Source: Fallopia convolvulus (Eukaryota > Streptophyta > Magnoliopsida > Caryophyllales > Polygonaceae). From it: a DNA stretch of 64,000 nt. Numbering within the stretch: the stretch's first letter is position 1; each line of letters begins with the position of its first letter. The notes below the pieces were generated by a model. That model worked only from the letters and a program-made list of their open reading frames with translations, was not told the origin of the DNA and did not search any database. The position numbers were made by a program, and so were the translations under genes. Location: contig OZ024730.1 of assembly GCA_964016875.1 (NCBI GenBank), forward strand, positions 29,985,295-30,049,294. Direction: 5' to 3'. Shown here piece after piece: positions 1 through 10,280 of this stretch.

Positions 1-1804
1 CACTCCTAACACTAGCACTAGAAGAATTAGTACTTGATTTAGGAGCATACAATTCTCGGTACTCCTCAAATATCCTCTTTGTCGATTCTTTTAACATTGT
101 GGCATACTCCGTTCCTTTCTATTCACCATATAATTTCTTAAGTGCACATTTTAATCCATCAAACTTGTACCTTGGATCAAGAATCATAGCAACAAATATG
201 AACACATTCATCTTTTCAACATCAAACCAATATTTCTCACATTTTTTCTTCATTTGGACAACCATAGATTTACAAATCGGATCACCACTTTCCACCGCTT
301 GATTCAATGACTTCATAACTTGGCCAATGTATAAGTAAAAATTGCTCACTGTCACATACGAAGAGATAGATATCTTGTTTGTGAAGTCATAAAACTGTTT
401 CAAGAACTTCACAATTACCTCAACTTTAGCCCACTCCTCATGTGAAACGTCTCCTAACAAGCGACCATCATCATCTATTGGCATATAAAGTAGTCGATGA
501 AACACTTTCTTATATTTTATGGCAATATCCAGCATCAAGTATGTTGAATTCCATCTAGTAGGAACATCAGAAACTAAAGCATTGTTGCACGCAATATTCA
601 ACTTCTTAGCTTCTTCTTTAAAGCTCTTTAATATACCTGGAGAGGTCCTAACATACTTGACAAGAAGTCGAACCTTATCTACACATGGAAGATATGCATT
701 TAAATCGTCCTTAACAATACGATTGGCAATGTGAGCAACACATCTCATATGCAAATTTTTCCCTCTATCAATGCAACCACCATTCTACACTAACATATCT
801 TTCAATTTCAAACAAGCAGAATCATTAGAAATCACATTATCTATTGTCAAACTGAAAACCTTACCACATAAATCCCAAGACCTTAGACAATCTTCCACAT
901 CTCTAGCAATATCACCGCCCCTATGACCACTAATTACACAAAAGTTCAACATTCTCTTCTGTAAAGTCCAGTTGTTATCAACAAAATGAGCAGTCAAAGC
1001 CATATAATTCACTCTCCGAACAGAAGTCCACGTATCAGTTGTCAATTTAACCCTTTGACTACTCTTTTCTAAAAATCCTTTTAACTTAACTCGTTCTTCT
1101 AAATACATAGCATAAGCATCACGAGTTATAGTAGAACGGCAAGGCACCTTAAAAGTAGGAACTCCACAATCAAATATGTCCCTAAAAAGAGTCTGATCCA
1201 CAAGATTAAATGGAATCTCTAATCCAACAATAAATTTGCACACTCTTGATCTCAGCTCATCCAAATCTAGCACCCAATTTTTCAGCTTGCAATTTTTAGG
1301 TAAATCAGATTGTTCTAAAAGAAGTTTAGCTTGTGTACCTTTACTTTTGTTTTCAGGATTCTAAACAACTAGCTCGATGCTTTCCCAAATTGGTACATCC
1401 ATTTTTTCTTGTATCAGTCGCATAGATGGTCTTGCAATATTACATTCAGCTTTTGGTTTTCCATCAATGTCGTCAAATGACCTGAAATGTTCCCAATGTT
1501 CACTCCTCTTTGGTATAATTTCGGTCTTTTTAGACTTCGGTCTCACTACAGTCACTTGAGTTGGAGGCTCCTCCTCCTCCTCCTCCTCCTCCTCCTCCTC
1601 CTCCTCCTCGTCCTCCTCCACATGATCTTCATTTTGCTCATAATCGTCGTCATCCTTAATGCTAGAAGAATTTTTTGAAGCATGTGAACGTAGTAGGTCT
1701 CAAGACTCTTGTTGAGTGCTTCTTGAGGGCCTAGATTGCCTAGTAGTTGGAGTTAGGGCCTTGGTTGATCCACCACGTTTTCTCTTGGATTGGGAGCTCG
1801 ACAT
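1..1804 (-). pseudogene. hAT transposase (RICESLEEPER/BED-finger type), inactivated
   Basis: One reading frame runs from the ATG at 1804 to the window edge and encodes a hAT transposase, the enzyme that cuts and pastes the element in the nucleus. Visible in order are a basic N-terminus (SSSQSKRKRGG), an acidic poly-Glu stretch, part of a BED zinc finger (SEHWEHF...AEC), the catalytic-region DTWTS, CVAHIANRIV, TRWNSTYLMLD and AMILDPRYK. The BED finger lacks its second Cys and the His pair. The same frame holds four stops, at 1700-1702 (TGA in a CGA-like context), 1361-1363, 785-787 and 119-121, with no frameshift. The C-terminal dimerisation region would lie beyond the left edge. The family assignment is strong; loss of function follows from the stops. 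Confidence 0.88.
1568..1619. repeat. (CTC)n microsatellite inside the transposase frame
   Basis: Fourteen uninterrupted CTC triplets, followed by further interrupted ones, encode the poly-Glu tract of the hAT transposase on the - strand. The + strand reading as poly-Leu is a shadow. Confidence 0.9.
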
Positions 1805-3224
1805 CTATATCAAATAAAAACATGAAGTGATTAGTTCATTTAGTTGTACTATATGATAAAATTCTTATAACAATTTTAAAAAAAGACTACTTACATTTGA
1901 TGAATGTCTATCCGTTGTTCTTGATTATTGAAAGTATTAGGCCCTCTACTCACATCAGCGGATCGGGAATGGGCTGAATGGTGCTGAACTGCTGAGTGCT
2001 GACTGCTTAAAGCCACCAACAACTAAAACAGAGTTCAAAGAAGATATACATTAGGAAACAACTAAAAACAACATGTTCCCATTTATCCAGACATCCAGTA
2101 ACAAATGCATCCATAAAGACCATAATACATGAACAACATACAAAGAGCATCTCTTGAAGCTTGTGTATTTCTCTAACAGCCTGTGTATTTCTCTAACATC
2201 AATTATCTCAAAGAAAGGTGTTTTTTTTATTCTTTATCCACTACTTTCAAAGTGTATATATTAAGTGAAAGGCATCTCTTGAAGCTTGGAAAACCAAGCA
2301 TCATCTTTCAACTTCTCATTTTCTAAATTCTAATACACAGCAGGCAGCAATATAACCATAGAGAAATTGAGCTTGTTCTAAAACATGGAGTTTATAAAAA
2401 CAGAAATTGAGCTTAGTAGATGGCACCAATATATCCATAGAGAATACAACAAAGCAAGGAAGCATATATGAAGAAAACATGGAGTTTATAAATGTAGAGT
2501 AACGAAAGGAATGAGTGCGAAAATAAACCCTATTTTTACAAAGTCATAGAGAAGCTCCAAAGCTAGAAGGATGTAGAAAGCTTAAAAGGTAGAAGAGGTT
2601 ATGCTGCAAAAAGCTTACAAGCTTACAAGGCTGTAGAAAGCTTTAGGTTGCTGAAGCAGCCGAGCCGAGACTGCCAATGGAGGCTATGGAGTAGCCGAGA
2701 CGAGACTGCCAATGGAGGCTATGGAGCAGCCGAGAAAGGTCGAGAATCGAGATCGATATTTAAGAGAGGTTGTTGAAGGCTCGAGACACGAAGGAGGCAG
2801 GGGCCAACAAGTTGCAGGGGCCAGCGAGTTGCAAGCTTGAAGGAGGCAGCCGAGACTCGTCACTCTAGGGTTCGAGAGAGGTAGCCAAGAGCCGCAAGAC
2901 AGGCTTGAAGGATGCACCGAGAGGCGAGAGGCGAGAGGCAAGAGTCGAGATCAAGATTTGAGAGTCTAGGGTTTCAACTTTCATTTCAGAGTTTGGGGAT
3001 AATGGACGGAATGACGGATGGTAATGGTATATTGGTATTATGGGCTAGCTATGGGTAATGGACTAATGGACCAACTCTTTGTATTTTTAAAAAAATTAAT
3101 TCGGTTAAAACGAACCGAACCAAAAACTGAACTCTTGAAAAACATAAACCGAGAACCGAACTGAATTAGTTCGGGTTAGGTTCGGTCCTCCTCGGTTCGG
3201 TTTGGTTTTCAGTTTTGTTTGGTT
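1805..3224 (-). other. 5' non-coding part of the hAT element
   Basis: I see no supported gene here. It is AT-rich near the transposase start and GC-richer at 2640-2960. At 2656-2734 a 35-bp unit (core CGAGACTGCCAATGGAGG) occurs twice in tandem. The short reading frame at 2684-2941 has no recognisable domain. Confidence 0.6.
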
Positions 3225-3248
3225 TTCTCGAACCGATGAACAACCCTA

Positions 3249-4078
3249 TGTTGTTGGTCATGGATCTGGTATGGGCCCACAGAAAGAAGAGAACCACTGG
3301 TGGGATGCAACCAAGGATTAGATGGGGTCGCCTAAACGAGACAAATGGACAAGTTCTTAGAGAAAGGGTTTTTGAGGAGGCAGAGGCGAAAGGAGCATGG
3401 CAAGTTAGGGATAGTGCAGATGATATGTGGGGTAAGATGGCGGAGTGCGTGTGTAGAGTGGCATGTGGAGTGTTGGGTATGTCAGGGAGCAGAGGTGGAA
3501 GCAGAAGAGGTAAAATTTGTTGGAATGAGGAAGTGCAGGAAGAGGTAAGGGGCAAACAGTTTGCATACAAAAAGTGGGTAGAGAGCAGTGACAGAGACAG
3601 AGAAGCATGTCGAGCAGAATATAATGTGGCAAAAAAGAGGGCAAAGAAAGCAGTGTCAATAACAAAGGAGAAAGCATTTGAGGGGTTGTATAAAGCCTTG
3701 GATGAAAGAGGAGGGGAAAGAGTTTTGTATAGGTTGGCTCGAACAAGAGAACAAAAGAGCAGAGACTTAAACACAGCGAAGTGTGTAAAAGAAGAGGAAG
3801 GGAGGGTGCTAGTTAAGGATAGTCAAATTAAGGAACACTGACAGAGATATTTCTAGTAGCTTGCTAAATGAGGGCCAGGGGACTTCAGCGGACGCAAAGG
3901 AGTCAAGGGGTCAGTCAGATTGCCTCTTTTCCAGACGCATCTCCAGGAGTGAGGTGCAGGATGTGCTTCAAAAAATGGGCAACAGAAAAGCAATATGACC
4001 AAATGATATCCCAACGGAGGTGTGGAAGTGGTTGGGAGTGAGAGGCTTGGAGTGGCTGACGGCACTTTTCAATGTTAT
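3249..4078 (+). pseudogene. RTE LINE ORF, linker and start of reverse transcriptase
   Basis: Residues before the break match the conserved linker between endonuclease and reverse transcriptase of plant RTE elements: a W-rich basic stretch, then AKKRAKKAVS, LYRLARTREQKSRDLN and KCVKEEEGRVL. A TGA at 3839-3841 sits where a Trp is expected (IKE-H-stop-QRYF). A short frameshift follows near 3855. Further on LLNEG, LQKMGNRKA and DIPTEVWKWLG belong to the first RT motifs, and the reading stops at LFNVI where element A is inserted. The product would copy LINE RNA at the target. With the stops and the insertion it cannot be made whole. Confidence 0.8.
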
Positions 4079-5428
4079 TGATCGCCTGCGAATCCGAGGG
4101 TCTAGAGATATAATTTATAACCCGACCCCGTTGTAGCACGTGGTGGGTGTCGAACGCTCGAGAAATCTACTCGATTGAGGTGCCTAAACACTAGAAAGCT
4201 GGAAAGGAGAACTTAAAACAAAGGAAAACAAAGAGAACAGTCGGGACCGATACAAATGTCACGTCGGGCCCGATGTTGGCGACGAAGAGGGAAGTCGGGA
4301 CCGACTTAGAGCAAGTCGGGCCCGATGTAGCTGGGTTTTGTCGAGCTCAAAGATTCAAAGTAGATCTTGGGCTTTTGGGTTCCTTCTCTAGTAGATTAAG
4401 GCTTTTCCACCCCAATTCAAGCAATAAGTGATGATCGGAATAGGATCGAGTGCTTTCACCCTCGTTCCAACCACTTCTACACATCGATCATTGGGGAAAT
4501 CCCCTTCGAAGCAAGGTCTTGAGATGGACAAATGTTCACTTTCGCTACTTTGCCAATCACAAGCCTTGATTCCTTACTTTCATAAGGAATTGTAGCTCTA
4601 TGTAGAGTGGGTTCCTAGATCAAGCACTCAAGGCTTATGGAATTGGGGTTTCTAGCCCAACCTAGCTAGAGTTTTCCCCCATAACCCAAGATCAAGGAGA
4701 TCTACTCCATATGGCAAACAAAGAAAGCAAACAAATCACAAAGCAAAGCAATCAACATCATCAATCTCAAACCAAAGCCAAATTTCATTCACAAATCAAA
4801 AGCAATCCACAAAATCAAAACCAAGGTTTCCAAATCCACAAAATCAAAACAATTCAAAGCTAATCTATCAACCAAACCTATCAAATCTCCTAGCAAACCC
4901 CTCTCCTTGGCCGATTCCCTCTCTTCTCCTTCTCCTCTCCTTCCTCCTTGCTCTCCAAGTATCCTCTTGAGAGTTTTTGAGGGTTGGTCCCCCCTTGGTG
5001 TGTGGGAACCTCCTCCAATTAGAAGATAAGAGAGCCTTTATAGATGAGGGGAAAAAGTGGTAGTTTACAATTACTGGGCAAGTCGGTCCGAGGTCGAAAA
5101 CTTCATCTCGGGTCCGGCGTTGGTTCTAACTCGATCCGGACCTCGTTCCACCTTCTTCTTGTTGGCTTTTCTCTTGTTCTTCTTCATGGCTTGCTCCTCT
5201 CTTTCCCTCTTGAGCTCGGGTCTTGCTCCATGTTCCGATTCTCCTTCAAAACGACCCTTGATCCATGCCAAAACACCTACAAAACACATAAAACGCGCAT
5301 AGTCTCCGAATCTCATAGAAACACGGGAACTAAGCTAAAAAGGGACAAAACACACAAGAAAAGGGGAAAAAGAAACATATTTACAAAGGGAATCATATAT
5401 AAAAACACCACCAAATAAAGAGACATCA
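4079..5428 (-). repeat. Left (3') LTR of element A, 1350 bp
   Basis: It matches the right LTR along its whole length but lacks 67 bp around 5070. That missing segment contains the decamer cluster present at 14440-14490. Four TCGG-type decamers lie at 4241, 4264, 4295 and 4316. Confidence 0.93.
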
Positions 5429-5445
5429 AAATACCCCATACTTAA
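5429..5445 (-). promoter_or_regulatory. Polypurine tract of element A
   Basis: AAGTATGGGGTATTT (- strand) lies directly before the 3' LTR. Element B has the same tract. This is the expected primer for plus-strand synthesis. Confidence 0.8.
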
Positions 5446-5802
5446 ACTTGCTTGTCCTCAAGCAATAACAATGTAAGCAAGACCGAAACATAATCTTCAA
5501 GTAAAGCCTCGTATGAAAACACATTTTAGCACAAGTGATTGATATTCAAGCAAGATTACATCATCACACATGATTAAGTGTTCCAAGGAATAGAGTCAAT
5601 GCAACTAAGCCTCACTTTAGGGATATGTGAATGTGTATCACTCATCATGTGTATGGGTATAGCAATGAACACTCAAGCTCAAAAATCATGCAAGTAAGGA
5701 CTTTACTATTGAAGCTAATATCACCAAATCCTCCACCTAGAGATGCCTAATACAAAGTACACAAAGAATTCGAACTTGGCTCAATGGAGGTCCTCAAAGA
5801 GG

Positions 5803-5829
5803 TTCCATTCGGCCGGGTTGTAATGGGGC
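5803..5829 (-). other. 27-nt block conserved between elements A and B
   Basis: On the - strand it begins GCCCCATTACAACCCGGC and ends CGAATGGAA. The same 27 nt occur in element B at 21401-21427. It lies 375 bp from the 3' LTR here and 381 bp in B. Confidence 0.85.
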
Positions 5830-7060
5830 TTTTGGTATTTATCAAGGTGGGAATTATTTGGTCTTGTGGTGCTTACAATGGGGATTGAACAACCTAAACT
5901 CTCACCAACTTCACCAAAATTCCACAATCAATTTCACACTCATCCAAAAGACTTAACATTTTTCATCTCAACCCAAAATTTCACTTAACATTCCACTTCA
6001 TCTTTGCTCTTAGGCTTTTTGTTGGATTTTCCACACTTTCTACACGGGACCGACTTTCTTATGACATCGGGCCCGATGTGGTGTGTAACTCGGTCGGACC
6101 CTTTTTCTTCACTTAAGCTCTTTACCTTCATTCCACTTTCCATTTCCAACATTTTCTTTCTTTCTTTCTTTCTTCTTCTTCATTTTCTTTTTGCACAACA
6201 AAGATGCACTACCCACATGATTCATAACACCATTCTTTGCCCTTAAACCAAAGAAAATCTCAACTCTTCAAATACAATCCAAACCTCTCTTCTAAAGTCC
6301 AATCCCATAAGGGTCAAGTCATATAAGGCTAGGAATAATATTTTAGAGGAGTTTCAAACAAAGGCCTAGGCTAAAACGGGGCTACAAACAAAGGATTCAC
6401 TTCATGGTAGGATATGGAACATTTATGTGACTAAAAAAATAAAGTTCAAAATCAATGTGACAATGCTAGGACAAATCTCATGACGGTCTTGGAAAATAGA
6501 TAAACACCGCAATAGCAAGTTTTACTAAGCATGCATGAGCTAATCACACAAGAAACATGAGGGATATGCAAATATGAACAAGCATCCCTAAAATGGCCAA
6601 AAATCAATCTCACAAGGGTCACTCATACTTAGTTGCATAAGAACTCATCCTAGAACTCACATGTTCAATAAAACAAGCAAGATATCATGATCACATCAAA
6701 AGCAACATCTTTTTAGAGGCTAAACCATCCAAAAATATGCAAAGGAATTTACATGCTCACATCATCATTAGCTTTCATTTGGCAATCTAAGATGGGAATT
6801 TCTAGTCCAAAAACTACAAAACACAAAATCTTTTTGTTGTTTTCAACACAATTTTTCAAATTTTTATGGATTTTTTGCAAAAATTTCTCTATACAAAACC
6901 AAAAACAAAGACTCATCCATTCAAAACCAAATCAATCATCCATGTCATTCCACAAACCACAAACCAAGAAACAAACATCCCAAACACAAACTAGAAACCG
7001 AAAACCAAATATCCTCAAAATAACAAAAACACACAAGCAAGTGAAATCATGAGCACACTT

Positions 7061-7080
7061 ACCCCCACCCCATACTTAAA
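7061..7080 (-). promoter_or_regulatory. Internal polypurine-like module of element A
   Basis: TTTAAGTATGGGGTGGGGG (- strand) repeats the start of the main polypurine tract about 1.6 kb before the 3' LTR. It is matched in element B at 20335-20353. Confidence 0.65.
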
Positions 7081-7182
7081 ATTTTGATGTCCCCATCAAA
7101 CAAGGAAACCAAAACATAAAATCAAGAGAGAAGAGTTCAAAGAGCTCACAATTTCTTTAATTCTTCAATGGCATGTCTAGAA

Positions 7183-8970
7183 TCAATTGAAGGGGTTGTC
7201 ACGCCTACGTCCTCTTTGGAGTCTCGCTTGCCGCTCCCTCTCGTACACTTGCTCTTGGTAGAAGTCTTGTGGTGGTGGTTGGAGTTGAGGATCCGGGCGC
7301 GTCCATTGGTCCTCACGGGAAGGGAAGTTCCCGCTCATCCATGTGTTGAAGCTATCTTGGACCCGCCACCTTTGGTCCTCCACCTCTCTAAGCTCATCCA
7401 CCTCTCGCCTAGTGTAGCCAAGGGTTCGGTTCATCTCTTCTTGGCTAGCTTGGAAAGCACCTTGTTGTTGAAGCAATTGTTGTTGTTGTTGGTACATGTA
7501 TTGTTGTTGAAGATTCACTTGATGGACCTCTTGAAGAACATTTTCTTGTTGAAGTTGAAGATGGGCCATTTGGTTGGCCAAGAAGGACATGTCCACCGTT
7601 TGTTGTCACTCGGGAAACACCATTCCCGGACCATACCATTGGGCGTAGCCTTCATAACCGCCACCTTGAGCTCGTTCTTGCCTTGCACCACTCCCCTCTC
7701 CATGCTCATAGTGCCTCGGGACCTCATCACCATAGAAGGCACCGGACCGACGTTGATGGAATTCGGGCCCGATGTCACATGTACCTCGGTCCGCCAATGT
7801 TGGAGCTTGGTGCGTGGCTCAAAGGTTGGCCATCAAGCCTTGGAAGCGCTCATCTTCTTCATTTTGCTCTTGATCGACGTCCATGTCTTCCCCACGAGGT
7901 GCAAACACAAAGTTATCTTGGTCGAAATCCGGTGAAGATGGAGGGGAAGTAAACCGAATGTGTTGAGGTTGTTGTCGCCGCCCCTCTCTTGCACCTTCGG
8001 GGTCACCAAATGAGTGTGGCTTGTCGGCCCACACTTGGTACCAATTGTGATACCGAGAAAGATCATAGAGGTTGGGCACCAACCGGATGGACACACCATC
8101 ATAGCTCGAGTGAGGGGCCAAGGAAGTCATGTAAAGCTTCTCCTTGACGATGTTGGCCTTCTTGAAATACTTCATGTTCATATACTCAACACCATTCGGA
8201 GCCGCCGGAGAGTACTTGTTAAGGTCGACTCCTAGACGCACGGCTAGCCTTGCTATCATCCCGCCGAAGTAGATCCAAGAGGAGCTTTGGAAGTCTCGCA
8301 CCATCTTGACCCACTCCCATGCAAAGTTCATGGGCTTCTCGGTGTGGAAGAGCATCTCATGTAGAAACATAATCTCTTCCTTCATCGGCTTGTTCAACTC
8401 ATGACGAGCATAGATTGCACATCCCAAAACTCGCACCATGACCCGAAAAAGAGGGCTAGCAATCTCGGTTGTGGTGGCGCCCTTTCTCATCTCGCTCTTC
8501 CCGGCCACATGCCGCCACACTTGGTTCACCTTCTCGTTGTCGACGTCGGTCTCTTCTCTTGGACATGGAAACCCGAAGTAGGTAGCCAAGTCCCTAAGAG
8601 AGAGATTGTGGTCCTCATTGCCCAATTGGAAGGTGATCGCCCCTTCCTCATCCTCCATATTATCATAAGTGCATTCAAAAGTGGCCATGAATTCCGAGGT
8701 GAGGGTGGGATAGTGGGTGTTGTCCCACCTTAGCATCCCATTGAGACCGATGTGGGAGTAGCACCTTGGAAGAGCTTGATCCATGTCCATCTTCCTCACG
8801 GTTTCCCAATCAAGCCACCTTGTGTGATGCTTAAGCGCCATATACCTTGCATAACTCTCAACTTGCGCATCATCCTCCAAGTAAACATCATCCAACCTTG
8901 GCTCTTGTCTTGACTTCTTGGACTTCTTCTTCGGCCTTTCCGCATGAGATGATGAAGCTCTAGTCTCCAT
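7183..8970 (-). pseudogene. ATHILA-type ORF of element A, two in-frame stops
   Basis: One frame of about 595 codons runs from METRASSSHAERPKKKSKK to RGRRRDNPFN. It is interrupted by TGA at 7819-7821 and at 7603-7605; the second reads as an Arg CGA codon turned TGA. The first 380 codons look like the plant-specific ATHILA ORF family: a basic start, a TLTSEFMATFECTY stretch, NLSLRDLATYFGFPC, then MIARLAVRLGVDL. The last part is Gln-rich (residues about 470-520). In Athila elements an ORF at this position, after pol, has been called env-like, but its role is unknown. I see no clear membrane segment. Confidence 0.75.
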
Positions 8971-10280
8971 GGTACCTACACACATCCAACCAAACAAAAT
9001 GGTCCAAGATAAACTCCATACAACTCAACAAAAGCACTCATCAACACACATCAACACATCAACACAAGGGAACCCCATACTGTCTCTAAACACACATGCA
9101 TCACAATCCAACATGAATCATCATGGATATCTTCTAACAATGGCTAAGCAAATGATCATACTACATCATGATTAAGCTATAGCCAACAATGAAACACATG
9201 AATCCACATGATACCAAAAGAAAAGAGCAAAAGCAACATGGATCGACTTCCAACCTATGTCGGGCCCGACACATCCTCAACCTCGGTCCGACTTGATGGA
9301 CCGACTTCCACAACTCGGGCCCGACTTACCTGGGCACGTCGATCTCGACCTAGTTCATGCTTCGACTCCTACCTGATCACTCTATCATGCACTTAAATTT
9401 CAAATTCAACCATCAAACATCCCTAATCGAAGTTCTAAATGGATCCAAGCATGCATAAACAACTTGGAAGCTCAATTTCACAAATCATGCAAATCCACCA
9501 TTGATGCTCAAGCTCAAACTCTCAATCAAACATGGCACTACTCAATCTATGCAATGAAAGCACAAAATCTCCAAGGAAATAGGTAGAGATCGAGTAACAC
9601 ATACCGGATTTGAAGAGTAATGGACTTTTAAACAAACAATCTACTTAGAACTCAAAATTTCTCAACCTAGATCGAGATGGGGGATGAAGAACGAGATTGA
9701 ACTCGAAATTTCTCTTTGGAATCGGGCTAGGGAGGCCTTTTTTTGATTGGATTCGAGATGAAGAAAGGGAGAGATGTGTGGATCGAGTATGGTGAGAGGG
9801 AGGCCGATTTTGAGAGTGTGAGGGACATGGGTTGTATTTTGGGAATGGTGGTTAATATGAAGATGGTAGGTAGGTGGGGATGGCATTTAATGGGGGAAAG
9901 GGACAAATTAGGTCAAGGGCAAAAATGGCATTCCACCCAGTCCGATCGGGTCGGACCGACGTCGTAGACTGACGTCCTTGTGTCGGGCCCGACTTACCTG
10001 GGCTCGATGTGGGGTGTTCGGGTCACCAATTTTACTCCATCCTCTTGCAACTTCTTTCTCCATATTTCCATTTATTATTTTTTTCACCTCAAATCCTACA
10101 CAACCGTGAAGAATACACAACACCAAAAATCCACAAAACACTAGATAGAGATTGGTTAGAGAAAAGCTAGGCTAAACTAAGAAAAATCAAACTAAAATTA
10201 CGAAAAGAAAGCTACTAGCTCGGGTTGCCTCCCGAGAAGTGCTCGTTTAGAGTCACTAGCTTGACTTCCTAACCTCAATC
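8971..10280 (-). other. Spacer of element A between gag-pro and the ATHILA ORF
   Basis: In an autonomous element this place would hold reverse transcriptase, RNase H and integrase. None is visible on either strand. It contains the hairpin at 10219-10236 and two decamer clusters (9258-9330 and 9943-10005). Confidence 0.7.
10219..10236 (-). other. Hairpin after gag-protease, shared with element B
   Basis: CTCGGGAGGCAACCCGAG (- strand) forms a six-pair stem, about 45 nt after the gag-pro stop. Element B has the same core at 19944-19957, and the 30 nt upstream are also similar (both contain CTAGTGAC). Confidence 0.75.

Larger units (their letters stand above)
1..3248 (-). mobile_element. hAT DNA transposon, partial (left end outside window)
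   Basis: The element carries a hAT transposase frame on the - strand, a long 5' non-coding part, and a recognisable terminus at 3225-3248. Read on the - strand the terminus starts TAGGGTTGTTCATCGGTTCG, a terminal inverted repeat of the type seen in plant hAT elements. The subterminal 150 bp is packed with CGGTTCGGTT and its complement. hAT elements make 8-bp target duplications, so the copy next to this end should be 3249-3256. The partner copy lies outside the window and cannot be checked. Sequence immediately to the right is RTE LINE coding sequence, so the hAT probably jumped into the LINE. Confidence 0.8.
5446..7182 (-). other. Non-coding 3' region of element A
   Basis: No coding sequence is supported. 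Landmarks are a polypurine-like module at 7061-7080, a decamer pair at 6045-6085, a CTTT run at 6157-6180, and a 27-nt block at 5803-5829 that is identical in element B. Confidence 0.75.

Noticed and set aside
1487..1678. Poly-Leu + strand frame
   Set aside because: It comes from the CTC microsatellite opposite the hAT transposase frame.
3166..3774. 202-codon - strand frame
   Set aside because: It is antisense to the RTE LINE linker, which has clear family motifs on the + strand.
7168..7935. 255-codon + strand frame in element A
   Set aside because: It is the antisense shadow of the Gln-rich end of the ATHILA ORF; Leu/Val-rich composition and no domain.
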